Assembly (NCBI GenBank): GCA_964580575.1 | Contig: CAZOLJ010000019.1 | Coordinates: 1 to 63,168 of the forward strand | Direction: 5' to 3' | DNA from: CAVPDE01 sp964580575 | GTDB taxonomy: Bacteria; Desulfobacterota; DSM-4660; Desulfatiglandales; HGW-15 | Length of the DNA stretch: 63,168 bases | The notes under the pieces: generated by a model | What the model was told of the DNA's origin: nothing | What the model saw: only the letters and a program-made list of their open reading frames with translations | Database searches by the model: none | Position numbers and translations under genes: made by a program | Shown here: positions 16,764 to 25,138 of the stretch, piece by piece | Position numbering within the stretch: position 1 is the stretch's first letter | Layout: each line of letters opens with the position of its first letter

Positions 16764-16839
16764 GTGCTCCTTTCAAAAGGGAGTTTGTCGAAGACCGCTG
16801 CGACTCAGAGGTCGATGAAAGACGACCAAGTGGTCGCCG

Positions 16840-16868
16840 ATATTAAACGTTTGTTCCTTGTCTGTCAA
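16840..16868 (-). promoter_or_regulatory. Sigma-70 promoter for the DUF362 gene
   Basis: On the minus strand: TTGACA (16863-16868), a 17-base spacer, TAATAT (16840-16845). The -35 is perfect, the -10 has four of six consensus bases, and the spacing is optimal. It faces the DUF362 gene starting at 16763 with a leader of about 65-70 bases. Confidence 0.7.
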
Positions 16869-16899
16869 TAAGGGCAGCCCTTGTTGGGGGTTTTTTCCG

Positions 16900-16929
16900 T
16901 TGACAAGGAAACGTCTCATGGATTATGAC
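16900..16929 (+). promoter_or_regulatory. Possible sigma-70 promoter for the rhodanese gene
   Basis: TTGACA at 16900-16905 and TATGAC at 16924-16929, spacing 18. The -35 is perfect and the -10 weak. It points toward the rhodanese-like gene at 16993 and lies back-to-back with the DUF362 promoter. Confidence 0.4.
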
Positions 16930-16992
16930 AAACCCAATCCAAGGAGCGGAATTGTTCTTGAGATCTTTGTGTCCTGCTGAAGGCGGCTTCTG

Positions 16993-17607
16993 ATGAGAAG
17001 GCACTTCCTTTTTATCTTTCTCGTGGTTGTTGCGTTGATCTCCACCAGCGCCGGCCTGGGGTATGGCCAGGAGCCGAAGAGGATCCTGAGCGTCGAAGCC
17101 TTCGACATGCTCAACACCGTGCCCGACACCTACCTGGTGGACATCAGAACTCAGGCGGAATACCAGTTTGTGGGGCACCCCTTCAAAGCTTACAATTACC
17201 CCTATCTTTTTTTCACGACCACCTTTGCCAAGGACGACGAAAAACCTTCCTACCAGCTCACGAAGAACAAGGTTTTCCTTGAGCAGATTGGCAAGGTTTT
17301 CAAGAAGACGGACAACCTTTTGATCCTGGATCGGGACGGAACCCGGAGCGCACAGGCGGCAAAAGAGCTCCTCACCGCCGGTTACAAGAATGTTTTCGAT
17401 GTGTATGACGGTTTTGAGGGCAGTGAATTCCCTGCCTTTGACGATCCCAACAAGCACAAATACTACCGACAGCTTGCCAAACGGAACAACATTTACGGGT
17501 TTGAGCATCGACGCCATTCAGGATGGCAATTTTGGGGGCTTCCCTGGACCTATGACATGGATCCCAAGTATGTGTATCCGCCTGACTTGGGAGTCCCTCA
17601 GAAATGA
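16993..17607 (+). CDS. Exported rhodanese-like protein lacking the active-site cysteine
   Basis: 204 residues. A signal peptide (RRHFLFIFLVVVALISTSAG, residues 2-21) is followed by a rhodanese fold: LSVEAFDMLNTVPDTYLVDIRTQAEYQFV (in the family, the DVR/E segment), then NLLILDRDGTRSAQAAKELL in place of the usual xYCxxGxRS loop, so Asp113 occupies the catalytic Cys position, and YKNVFDVYDGFEGSEF. The last 50 residues (Trp-rich, GWQFWGLPWTYD) are an extension. Without Cys it cannot form the persulfide intermediate, so a sulfurtransferase role is unlikely; a periplasmic binding or structural role is more probable. It is followed 15 bases later by a 60-residue protein gene. Confidence 0.88.
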   Translation: MRRHFLFIFLVVVALISTSAGLGYGQEPKRILSVEAFDMLNTVPDTYLVDIRTQAEYQFVGHPFKAYNYPYLFFTTTFAKDDEKPSYQLTKNKVFLEQIGKVFKKTDNLLILDRDGTRSAQAAKELLTAGYKNVFDVYDGFEGSEFPAFDDPNKHKYYRQLAKRNNIYGFEHRRHSGWQFWGLPWTYDMDPKYVYPPDLGVPQK

Positions 17608-17622
17608 GGTGAAGAGAAGAGA

Positions 17623-17805
17623 ATGGAATCAGAAGAATTGGTCAAACTCATGGAAACGATTGATGCCCAGGGAATAGGGTGGGACAAGGTGCAACAGGAA
17701 ACCAAGGTTCCTTACGCGATCCTGAAGCTCTATGCCAATTCAGGCCCGGTCCCTGTGACCATCATCAAGAAACTCAAGACCTTCGTAGACGCTCACGCCA
17801 AGTAA
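17623..17805 (+). CDS. Small conserved-looking protein
   Basis: 60 residues, MESEELVKLMETIDAQGIGW to FVDAHAK. All-helical, acidic at the N-terminus, with VPVTIIKKLKTFV near the end. It has a preceding GAAGAGAAG purine stretch and lies 15 bases after the rhodanese-like gene on the same strand, so it is probably cotranscribed. The layout (helix, PYAILKLY, helix) is reminiscent of a small helix-turn-helix, but I cannot assign it. Confidence 0.6.
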   Translation: MESEELVKLMETIDAQGIGWDKVQQETKVPYAILKLYANSGPVPVTIIKKLKTFVDAHAK

Positions 17806-17864
17806 GTCCGCCAGAGTTTCAATCTGAATCTTCTTGGCCGGATGGGTAGAAGTTCAAAAGCGAA

Positions 17865-17980
17865 CCGCAGAATATCGAATAACGAATGACGAACGCCGAA
17901 GGAAACAACAGAAGAGACTTAACTTCATCATTCGAAATTCCTTGTTCGACATTCGACATTCGGTTTTCGTGATTCCAATT
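17865..17980. repeat. Imperfect inverted repeat of CGAAT/ATTCG words
   Basis: Left arm GAATATCGAATAACGAATGACGAA and right arm words TTCGACATTCGACATTCGG are imperfectly complementary about a 50-base centre. This CGAAT-rich repeat type is common between genes in this group. It lies between the convergent 60-residue gene and the NUDIX gene. Confidence 0.55.
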
Positions 17981-18054
17981 TGGTTGCGACTCTACAGAGA
18001 CCGCACCCCCAGTCCGGGGCTCAGCCAATCCTTGCTTGCGGCAATGGGCCAGCG

Positions 18055-18576
18055 CTAGGGAATCATCTTCATCAGCGCAAGGCCGAGAAGGGTCTTGCCG
18101 TCCAGGATCAATCTCTCCTTGACCATGGACTTCAGCTTTTCCACAGGGATTTTTTCCACCGAAGCAATTTCCCTCTCGTCGATAAGCGTGTCCGCCTTCC
18201 TGAGCTCATGCCCTGAATAAAGGTGAATCAGTTCATTGGAGTAACCCAGGGCCGGGGCATAGGTGCAGACCCACTCGATTTTGCCCGCTTCATACCCCGT
18301 CTCTTCCAGGAGTTCCCTTCGGATGCACTGCTCAGGACTTTCCCCCGGGTCCAGTTTGCCGGCAGGGATTTCCAGGGTCTCCCGTCCCAGGGCGTAACGG
18401 TATTGACGCACCATCAGGATTTCCTTGTCCGAAACAAAAGGGATGATCGCGCTGGCTTCAGGGTGATCAATCCTCATTCGCTGGCCCACCTGGTTGTTCT
18501 GCAGCAGCACTTCGTCGAGATAGGCGGAAAAGCTACGGGTGCTGAGAGAGGCGAGAGTTCGAATTTTTTTCTCCAT
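18055..18576 (-). CDS. NUDIX hydrolase (ADP-ribose pyrophosphatase-like)
   Basis: 173 residues. The NUDIX box G-x5-E-x7-REUxEExGU is complete: GKLDPGESPEQCIRRELLEE then TGY. Upstream RQYRYALGRETLEIPAGKLD is characteristic of the ADP-ribose pyrophosphatase group (NudF-like), which clears ADP-ribose and similar nucleotides. The reading frame starts 44 bases inside the end of dnaE, suggesting translational coupling with it. Confidence 0.9.
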   Translation of the reverse strand: MEKKIRTLASLSTRSFSAYLDEVLLQNNQVGQRMRIDHPEASAIIPFVSDKEILMVRQYRYALGRETLEIPAGKLDPGESPEQCIRRELLEETGYEAGKIEWVCTYAPALGYSNELIHLYSGHELRKADTLIDEREIASVEKIPVEKLKSMVKERLILDGKTLLGLALMKMIP

Positions 18577-21500
18577 AACGGCAGACCACCTTTTGACCGA
18601 TCAGCGTTTCAAGCTCCTGAATCATTTCGCGACAGGCAAAGACGTTGTAACGGGGGTGCGCAGCGATGACCATGCGTCTTCCCGGATCGGTTTCCACCTT
18701 GAACAACACCGACGATTGCCCCGGGTAACGGTAAAGCACATCCTTGATCCCTTCCAGCTGATCTTTGGAAAGGGCGTCTCTGGAAAGGGACAGCTCGATC
18801 AGCCGGATGGCTGCCTGTCTGGCGTTCTCGAGGGATTGGATTTCCTGGGAGATGATCTTGGCCACCGTTTCATCCACTTCGGCCATTCCCGCAACCAGCA
18901 GCGGCTCATCGCTTTTGAGAAGGGCGGAGGAGCGCTCGAACACATCGGGAAACACGACCACCGCCGTAGACCCGCTCTGGTCCTCGAGGGTGAAGACGGC
19001 CATCTTGTCCCCCCGTTTGGTTCGCTTGATCTTCAGCTCTTCAATGACGCCGGCCACGCGCACGGCTGTTTTGTCGGTGAGCTGGGTCAGGTCCTGGATG
19101 GAAGAGGTGGCGAACCGGGTCACTTCTTCCTTGTAACGATCCAGCGGATGACCGGTGATGTAGAATCCAAGGGCTTCCTTTTCTCGCCGGAGTTTTTCCC
19201 TCTCATCCCATGCCACGTGGTTCGGAATGTTGGAGAAGTCAAAGGTCCTGACGCCGCCTCCTGGAGCCGCCGAGAAGATCGTGAGCTGATTGGGATCCTG
19301 ACTGGCCCCGCAGAGTCTGGTCACTTCCTCCAGGGAGGCCAGGAGCCTTGATCTTTCGATTCCGCTGGAATCAAAAGCGCCGCACTGAATCAGGCCTTCC
19401 AGCACCCTGCGGTTGACTTTGGATCCGTCCACCCTTGTACAGAAGTCCACCAGGCCCTTGAAGGGTCCTCCCTGGTTCCTCTCCTCGATCATGGATTCAA
19501 CGGCCTTGAGGCCCACATTCTTCACGGCTCCGAGGCCGAAGCGGATTCCTCCTTCCACCACGGCAAAATCGGGATGGCTTTCGTTGATGTCCGGAGGAAG
19601 GATCTGAATCCCCATCTCGCGGCACTCGGCGATGTTCTTGATGGTCTTGTCCTGGTTCCCCATGTCTTGGGTCAGGAGGGCGGCCATGAACTGGACCGGG
19701 TAATGAGCCTTGAGATAAGCCGTCTGGTAAGCGATCAGGGCGTAGGCCGTGGAGTGGGACTTGTTGAACCCGTAACCGCCGAACTTCTCGATGAGGGCGA
19801 AGAGCTTGCTCCCCAGATTCTGGTTGACTCCGTTGGTGGCGGCGCCTTCCACAAAGCGGGCCCGGTGCCTGTCCATGACGTCCTGTTTCTTTTTCCCTAT
19901 GGCCTTTCTTAATTCATCGGCCTCGGCGAGACTGTAGTTGGCCAGCACCTGAGCGATCTTCATGACCTGTTCCTGGTAAAGGATGACGCCGTAGGTCTCT
20001 TTCAGAATGGGCTCGAGGCGAGGCAGGAAGTACTTGATCTTGCCCTTTCCATGCTTGCCCGCAATGAACTCTTCCACCATGTTGCTGCCGAGGGGTCCGG
20101 GCCGGTACAGAGCCACCAGGGCAATCAGATCTTCAAAGACCTCGGGTTTCAGCCGTCTCAAGAGGTCTTTCATCCCCGAACTTTCAAGCTGGAACACGCC
20201 TGTGGTTTTGCCCTCGCTGCAAAGCTGGTAAGTGGCCGGGTCATCCAGAGGGATCTTGTCGATGTCGATTTTCCGGCCCGCGGTTTTCTCGATGAGCGTC
20301 AGGGCGTGCTTGATGACCGTGAGGGTCTTGAGCCCCAGGAAGTCGAATTTGATGAGACCCAGTCTTTCGATCTGCTCCATGGTGAACTGGGTCATCACTT
20401 CCTCGTTGGTCCCCTTGAACAGAGGGAGGTAATCCACCAGGGGCCGGTCGGAGATGACCACGCCGGAGGCGTGGGTGGAGGCATGCCTGGAGAGACCTTC
20501 AAGGGATCGGGCAATCGCAAGGAGTTTTTTGTGGTGAGCCTCTCCCTGCTCGAGTTTCCTCAATTCCGGTTCCTCTTCCATGGCCCTGAAGAGGCTGACC
20601 TTGGGGCCTGCGGGCACCAGCTTGGCGATTCGGTCCACGTCACTGTAGGGAATGTTGAGGGTTCGGCCCACATCCCGGATGACCGCTCTTGCTTTCATGG
20701 TTCCAAAGGTGATGATCTGGCAAACATTTTCTCTGCCGTATTTTTCGGCCACATAGCGAATCACGTCGTCCCTGCCGTTCATGCAGAAATCAATGTCAAT
20801 GTCCGGCATGGTGATCCGCTGAGGGTTGAGAAAGCGCTCAAAGAGCAGGCCGTACTTCATCGGGTCCACATTGGTGATCTTGAGGCAGTAAGCCACCAGG
20901 GATCCGGCGGCCGAACCCCTGCCCGGGCCCACCGGGATGTGCGAGCGCCTCGCATAATCGATAAAATCAGCGACGATGAGGAAATACCCGGCAAAGCCCA
21001 TCTTGATGATCTCAAGGATCTCGTATTCCAGCCGCTCTTGGTACTCCCGAACCTGTTCGGGGGTGAGAGCCTTTTCCTCCTCCCGGAGCTGCTCGAGCCG
21101 CTGGTCCAGGCCCTTGCGCGCCTCGTCTTTGAGGATTTCTTCAAGGCTCTTGCCGGCAGGGACCTGAAAAACCGGGTACTTGTAATGGCCGAAATCCATT
21201 TGAAACCGGCAGCGCCTGGCCACTTCCACGGTGTTGTCCAGGGCTTCACCGAATTCCATTTCGCCGAGGCTCGAGGCCATCTCCTCGCGGGATTTAAAAA
21301 AGAACTCGTTCGTGGAGAACTTGAGGCGTTTTGTGTCCTCAATGGTTTTGCCGGTCTGGATGCAGAGAAGGGCATCATGAGCCTCGGAATCCTCCCGGTT
21401 CAGATAGTGGCAATCATTCGTCCCCACGAGAGGGACGGAGAGTTCCCGGCCAAGCTCCTTGAGCAGCTGATTCACGGTCTTCTGCTCAGGGAGCAGATTG

Positions 21501-22045
21501 GCCTGGACTTCAAAATAGAAACGATCCCCGTCAAAGATGGAGGCGAGTGTCTTGGCCTCCTTCTTGGCTTCTTCGCGGCGGTTGGTGTTGAGGAGGTAAG
21601 GGATTCTTCCTTTCAGGCAGGCGGACAGAGCAATCAGCCCTGAGTGGCATTGCGTGAGAAGCTCCATGTCCACCCGGGGGTGATAGTAGAAGCCTTCCAG
21701 ATGGGCAAGAGTCACCAGGCGGCAGAGATTCTTGTATCCTTCCTGGTCCATGGCAAGAAGGATGAGGTGGTGGGCATTCGGGCTCCCGTCCTGCGGCAGG
21801 GCGCGGTCTTTGCGGTGGCCGGAGGCAACATACATTTCACAGCCCAGGACCGGTTGGATTCCCTTGTCCGGGCACTTGGTGAAGAACTCCACGGCGCCGA
21901 AGATGTTGCCGTGGTCCGTGATGGCGACCGCTTCCATGTTGAGAGCGCGAGCTCTATCCAGCAGCTGACTGATCCGGATCGCGCCGTCCAGGAGGCTGTA
22001 TTCCGTATGAACATGAAGATGAACGAAGGACGATGGACTGCTCAA
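18533..22045 (-). CDS. dnaE: DNA polymerase III subunit alpha
   Basis: 1170 residues, normal for DnaE1. An N-terminal PHP domain with HLHVHTEYSLLDG and ITDHGN, the polymerase core including GPGRGSAAGSLVAYCL, TMPDIDIDFC (catalytic Asp pair) and QIITFGTMKARAVIRDVGR, the finger region RHASTHASGVVISDRPL, YQEQVMKIAQVLANY, GKKKQDVMDRHRARFVEGA, and C-terminal tandem helix-hairpin-helix and OB-fold (VRVAGVIEELKIKRTKRGDK). It is the replicative polymerase catalytic subunit in the cytoplasm. The following NUDIX gene overlaps its 3' end by 44 bases. Start ATG at 22043-22045 follows an AAGAGGTCCC stretch; M-S-S-P-S-S-F-V-H precedes the conserved HLHVHT by a normal distance. Confidence 0.97.
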   Translation of the reverse strand: MSSPSSFVHLHVHTEYSLLDGAIRISQLLDRARALNMEAVAITDHGNIFGAVEFFTKCPDKGIQPVLGCEMYVASGHRKDRALPQDGSPNAHHLILLAMDQEGYKNLCRLVTLAHLEGFYYHPRVDMELLTQCHSGLIALSACLKGRIPYLLNTNRREEAKKEAKTLASIFDGDRFYFEVQANLLPEQKTVNQLLKELGRELSVPLVGTNDCHYLNREDSEAHDALLCIQTGKTIEDTKRLKFSTNEFFFKSREEMASSLGEMEFGEALDNTVEVARRCRFQMDFGHYKYPVFQVPAGKSLEEILKDEARKGLDQRLEQLREEEKALTPEQVREYQERLEYEILEIIKMGFAGYFLIVADFIDYARRSHIPVGPGRGSAAGSLVAYCLKITNVDPMKYGLLFERFLNPQRITMPDIDIDFCMNGRDDVIRYVAEKYGRENVCQIITFGTMKARAVIRDVGRTLNIPYSDVDRIAKLVPAGPKVSLFRAMEEEPELRKLEQGEAHHKKLLAIARSLEGLSRHASTHASGVVISDRPLVDYLPLFKGTNEEVMTQFTMEQIERLGLIKFDFLGLKTLTVIKHALTLIEKTAGRKIDIDKIPLDDPATYQLCSEGKTTGVFQLESSGMKDLLRRLKPEVFEDLIALVALYRPGPLGSNMVEEFIAGKHGKGKIKYFLPRLEPILKETYGVILYQEQVMKIAQVLANYSLAEADELRKAIGKKKQDVMDRHRARFVEGAATNGVNQNLGSKLFALIEKFGGYGFNKSHSTAYALIAYQTAYLKAHYPVQFMAALLTQDMGNQDKTIKNIAECREMGIQILPPDINESHPDFAVVEGGIRFGLGAVKNVGLKAVESMIEERNQGGPFKGLVDFCTRVDGSKVNRRVLEGLIQCGAFDSSGIERSRLLASLEEVTRLCGASQDPNQLTIFSAAPGGGVRTFDFSNIPNHVAWDEREKLRREKEALGFYITGHPLDRYKEEVTRFATSSIQDLTQLTDKTAVRVAGVIEELKIKRTKRGDKMAVFTLEDQSGSTAVVVFPDVFERSSALLKSDEPLLVAGMAEVDETVAKIISQEIQSLENARQAAIRLIELSLSRDALSKDQLEGIKDVLYRYPGQSSVLFKVETDPGRRMVIAAHPRYNVFACREMIQELETLIGQKVVCRYGEKNSNSRLSQHP

Positions 22046-22286
22046 AGGGACCTCTTTTCTTGTCGAAAGTTGCAGACTTCATCTCGAAGAGACCTTTGCA
22101 GATTCTTCCCAATCAGAGGCGAAAGTCAAGGGGGTTTTCATGAAAGGATTGACGGCTCGTATGGCATGGTGTAAGGTTCTCATCGTAAGACTTCACCTCA
22201 CTCGTAACAACCCTGTTCGACACAACACTCAGAGAGGATAACCTTTTCGGCCTGTCTTTAAGTACTTCCAGAAACCTCAAAATTCT

Positions 22287-23858
22287 GTGCCTGCCATGAC
22301 GACGAAAGACAAGGATCGCTTTGACAAAAAGATTGCGAGAATGAGGGCGGACCAGGAGCGATTGCGAAAAGAAGTCGTCCTGCTGCGAAAGGAAAATCAG
22401 AAAACCGCAAGAGCATTGAATCACAGGGAGGTGCTTCTGCATTCCCTGCCTGCGGGTTTTATGGTCCTTGAGAAGGCAAAGATCGTGGAGGCGAACGAGT
22501 TCCTTTTGGCACGACTCGGATATTCGAGCGAGGTCGTGGTCGGCCGCCCTTTCGCTGACTTTGTTCATCCCCGATTGAAAAACGTGACCAGAGACTTCCA
22601 GAAGAGACGGACTTCGGGAAAATGGGCGCCGGAAGACTACGAGACAGACCTTGTGGCGAAGAGCGGTGAAGTCCTGAGTTGTGACGTGAGGGTCAGAAAG
22701 GTCCGCAGAAGAGGCCGAACCGCATTTCTTTTGATGCTCACTCCCAGTGAAGAGCGCAAGAAAAGGGAAAAAGAACTGGTGGAATCGAAGAAGAGGGAGT
22801 CTCTCTGCCGAATGGCCCGTGAACTCACCCGGCGGTTTGACGCCTATCTGCAGGAAGGCCGTGCTCCTGCCCGGCTGGCGGGAAACGGCAAGGAGGGGAA
22901 TCTCCCAGGCATGAAAGCGACTAAAGACGGGAACGAAGGGGTCCTGAAAATTGCAGAGGCACTGGGAAGCTTTACCAAAGAAACCCTGGACCCTTCGCAA
23001 AAATCTCTCGTGGACCTGAGGGGAGTGGTCCGGGAGGCGGTTGCGTGTGTCGGTCCAAAGCTGAATGGCCGTCCGGAAGTGCAGGGCTCGGGGATTAACC
23101 TCAAGACCTACCTCAGGACCGTATCCCCAGTGGAGGGAGATTCCGGAGAGATAGAGGAAATGATTTCCAATGTCATGTCCAACGCGGTAGAAGCGATGCC
23201 CCGAGGAGGAGACCTTTACTTAAGCATCGAAGAGAACGCGGGACAAGCCCACATCTATGTCCAGGACAGCGGGGTGGGAATTGCCCCTGAGATTCTGGAC
23301 AAGGTTTTCGATCCTTTCTTCACCACCAAAGAGGATGGCAGACCGGGGTTGGGCCTGTGCGTGGCTCAGGCGATCGCGAAAAGGCACAAGGGAACCCTGG
23401 AAGTCTCCAGCAAGAAGAATGAGGGCACCGTGGTGACGATCCGGCTGCCCCTGGCGACAGCCTCCCCAAGAAAACCGCGGAAGCGAAGGAAAGCCAGCGA
23501 GGTGCATATCCTCCTGGTCGAGGAAGATGGGATGGTGCGTGATCTTCTCTACAAGATGCTCGATCACAAGGGGTACAGGGTGAGCACTGTGTCTGCGGGC
23601 ACAGAAGCCCTTCAGCACCTCGATAGAAAAGTTTTCGATGTGGTGATTGTGGGATCCGGGACTCCTGACATGAAGATTCAGAATCTCATCAGAGAAATCA
23701 AGAAGAAAAAGACGGGATTGAGCGTTGCGTGGATCACCGGAGGTGAGGGTGCGGAGCGCAAATCCAAAGAAAAAGGCCCCGCAGTCGATCTCCTCATCTC
23801 AAAGCCCATTGACATGACCAGCACTCTGGCAAAATTGTCCGAGTTGCTCGCAGGATAG
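22287..23858 (+). CDS. PAS-type hybrid histidine kinase homologue lacking both phosphotransfer residues
   Basis: 523 residues, soluble. A coiled coil (residues 10-45), a PAS domain (about 47-155: LHSLPAGFMVLEKAKIVEAN), a degenerate dimerisation helix (KKRESLCRMARELTRRFDAY, where the usual H of AHDFNN is Thr), a well-preserved HATPase domain with N-box ISNVMSNAVEAMP, G1 DSGVGIAPEIL, F-box FDPFFTTKE and G2 GLGLCVAQ, then a receiver-like domain (about 405-523). In the receiver the phospho-acceptor Asp is Gly (FDVVIVGSGTPDM), although VEED, the T of ITGG and the K of SKPI remain. By sequence it cannot do His-Asp phosphotransfer, so it is probably a signalling pseudokinase or scaffold. Start could also be the ATG three codons in (22296). 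Confidence 0.88.
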   Translation: MPAMTTKDKDRFDKKIARMRADQERLRKEVVLLRKENQKTARALNHREVLLHSLPAGFMVLEKAKIVEANEFLLARLGYSSEVVVGRPFADFVHPRLKNVTRDFQKRRTSGKWAPEDYETDLVAKSGEVLSCDVRVRKVRRRGRTAFLLMLTPSEERKKREKELVESKKRESLCRMARELTRRFDAYLQEGRAPARLAGNGKEGNLPGMKATKDGNEGVLKIAEALGSFTKETLDPSQKSLVDLRGVVREAVACVGPKLNGRPEVQGSGINLKTYLRTVSPVEGDSGEIEEMISNVMSNAVEAMPRGGDLYLSIEENAGQAHIYVQDSGVGIAPEILDKVFDPFFTTKEDGRPGLGLCVAQAIAKRHKGTLEVSSKKNEGTVVTIRLPLATASPRKPRKRRKASEVHILLVEEDGMVRDLLYKMLDHKGYRVSTVSAGTEALQHLDRKVFDVVIVGSGTPDMKIQNLIREIKKKKTGLSVAWITGGEGAERKSKEKGPAVDLLISKPIDMTSTLAKLSELLAG

Positions 23859-23863
23859 TGCTG

Positions 23864-24026
23864 TTCACCTCACCCCCACCCCTGCCCGCCTCAGGCGGGT
23901 TAACCTCCCGCGGGAGGGGNNNNNNNNNNNNNNNNNNNNNNNNNNNNNNNNNNNNNNNNNNNNNNNNNNNNNNNNNNNNNNNNNNNNNNNNNNNNNNNNN
24001 NNNNNNNNNNNNNNNNNNNGGGAGGG
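23864..24026. repeat. GC-rich palindromic repeat interrupted by assembly gap
   Basis: CTCACCCCCACCC, GCCCGCCTCAGGCGGG and CCTCCCGCGGGAGGGG precede the run of N, and GGGAGGGGG follows it. The CCCGCCTC-GGCGGG unit also occurs near 6698-6714. The repeat is the probable reason for the assembly break. Confidence 0.6.
23920..24019. other. Assembly gap of 100 N
   Basis: Exactly 100 undetermined bases, the usual placeholder for a scaffold gap of unknown length. The true distance between the kinase gene and the toxin-antitoxin block is therefore unknown. Confidence 0.99.
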
Positions 24027-24544
24027 GGAAGAATTCCTTTCAGAAATCCAGCGGGCTCTTGGCCTCCTTGCAGGGTCCGACTCCTGATGGTGTGAGCGCA
24101 GATCATGGTTGTCCTGACGTCGCTGTGGTTGTTTCTGTTATTCTGGAGGGATGCGCAGGATGAGTCTCCGATTTTTATATAATCACATGGGCAACCGGAT
24201 ATACACAATGATGCATTTTTGGGGTTGCATTAACTCCGTCAAGCGAATATTCTTTATTTATAATGAGTTAGGTGGGGTCTAGGCGTTCAGTGGCCCACTG
24301 ACCGGACGGATACCACATGACTTGTGTTATACCCGCCACTGATGCCACCCCTCTACCATTGGACTTATCTGGAAACTTCAGAATCACTTAAGCAGAGAAG
24401 AGATCAGGGGAACCTAGAACCTAATCTCCTGACCCCTGATCTGAACCCCTACCGCGGGAATGGCGTGCTCCCAACCGTCACACTGAAGAAGGTTTGGCTG
24501 GGAAATGAACCAGCTATAGCAATCAACACGGAGGGAAAAACCTT
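24020..24544. other. Region between the gap and the toxin-antitoxin pair
   Basis: No gene recognised. It contains GTTAGGT at 24267-24273, which matches the integron core-site consensus GTTRRRY, and GTTCAGTGGCCCAC at 24285-24298, which is nearly identical to GTTCGGTGGCCCAC at 25132-25145 behind the toxin gene. These could mark the left boundary of a cassette-like insertion. Confidence 0.45.
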
Positions 24545-24769
24545 ATGGGCCTTGAAAAAATCGAAGCCGAGATCAAGAAGCTGGATTTGAAAGACAGGGC
24601 GGCGCTCGCGAAATGGATAGTTGAAAGCCTCGATGATCTGTCTGAATCGGAGGTCGAGGCGTTGTGGGCTGAGGAGGCTGAGCGTCGGCTTGATGAGATG
24701 GAGCAGGGGAAAGTGACTGAGATACCGGCAAAGGATGCAGTTCGTCGAGCACGGGCAGCCATCGCATGA
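24545..24769 (+). CDS. Addiction-module antitoxin (Unstab_antitox family)
   Basis: 74 residues, MGLEKIEAEIKKLDLKDRAA onward, with ALAKWIVESLDDLSESEVEA and ALWAEEAERRLDEMEQGKV. This is the PF09720 putative addiction-module component: a small acidic helical antitoxin usually paired with a RelE/ParE toxin. Here the toxin gene follows with a 4-base ATGA overlap. The antitoxin should neutralise the toxin by direct binding and may autoregulate the pair. Confidence 0.9.
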   Translation: MGLEKIEAEIKKLDLKDRAALAKWIVESLDDLSESEVEALWAEEAERRLDEMEQGKVTEIPAKDAVRRARAAIA

Positions 24770-25071
24770 CGCTGATTGCCTTCCATCCAGATGCTGAAGC
24801 CGAAATCACCGAGGCGGCGAGGTACTACGAGGCCCATAAGCTTGGCCTGGGGTGGGACTTTCTCGGGGAGGTTGAACGGGGGCTCGACCTGATTTCAGCA
24901 AACCCGGAGGCTTGCCAGCGAATCGCAAGGAGAGTGCGCAAGAAGCCTTTGTGGCGATTCCCGTATAATCTGATCTATGCTGTATATTTGGACCGAATTC
25001 GAATCGTTGCATGCGCTCATCAGAAACGGCGGCCTTTCTACTGGCGAAAGCGGTTAAAGGACGAGGATTAG
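24766..25071 (+). CDS. RelE/ParE-family toxin
   Basis: 101 residues. FHPDAEAEITEAARYYEAHK, LGLGWDFLGEVERGLDLIS, RRVRKKPLWRFPYNLIYAVY and the end RIRIVACAHQKRRPFYW are typical of the ParE-type type II toxins, which act on gyrase or mRNA; which of the two cannot be told from sequence alone. Overlaps the antitoxin gene by ATGA. Its stop codon is 7 bases ahead of an attC-like element, the spacing expected of an integron gene cassette. Confidence 0.9.
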   Translation: MTLIAFHPDAEAEITEAARYYEAHKLGLGWDFLGEVERGLDLISANPEACQRIARRVRKKPLWRFPYNLIYAVYLDRIRIVACAHQKRRPFYWRKRLKDED

Positions 25072-25078
25072 AGGAAAG

Positions 25079-25138
25079 GCCCAACCAGTCGCTCGACTTG
25101 CCCGGAAAAAGCACCGGCAAGTCAGCTTTACGTTCGGT
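25079..25138 (+). repeat. attC-like integron recombination site (59-base-element type)
   Basis: Sixty bases start with GCCCAAC (fits R'' consensus RYYYAAC) and end with GTTCGGT (one mismatch from R' consensus GTTRRRY). Between them, GCTCGACTTGCC and GGCAAGTCAGC pair with a single bulged C, and a further GG/CC pair extends the stem around a short loop. The overall length, the bulged base and the position just after a gene stop are characteristic of attC. No integrase gene is in the window. The assignment is by structure alone. Confidence 0.55.

Noticed and set aside
20051..21643. 530-codon plus-strand open frame
   Set aside because: It is antisense to dnaE, whose motifs are unmistakable. The antisense residues have no domain character.
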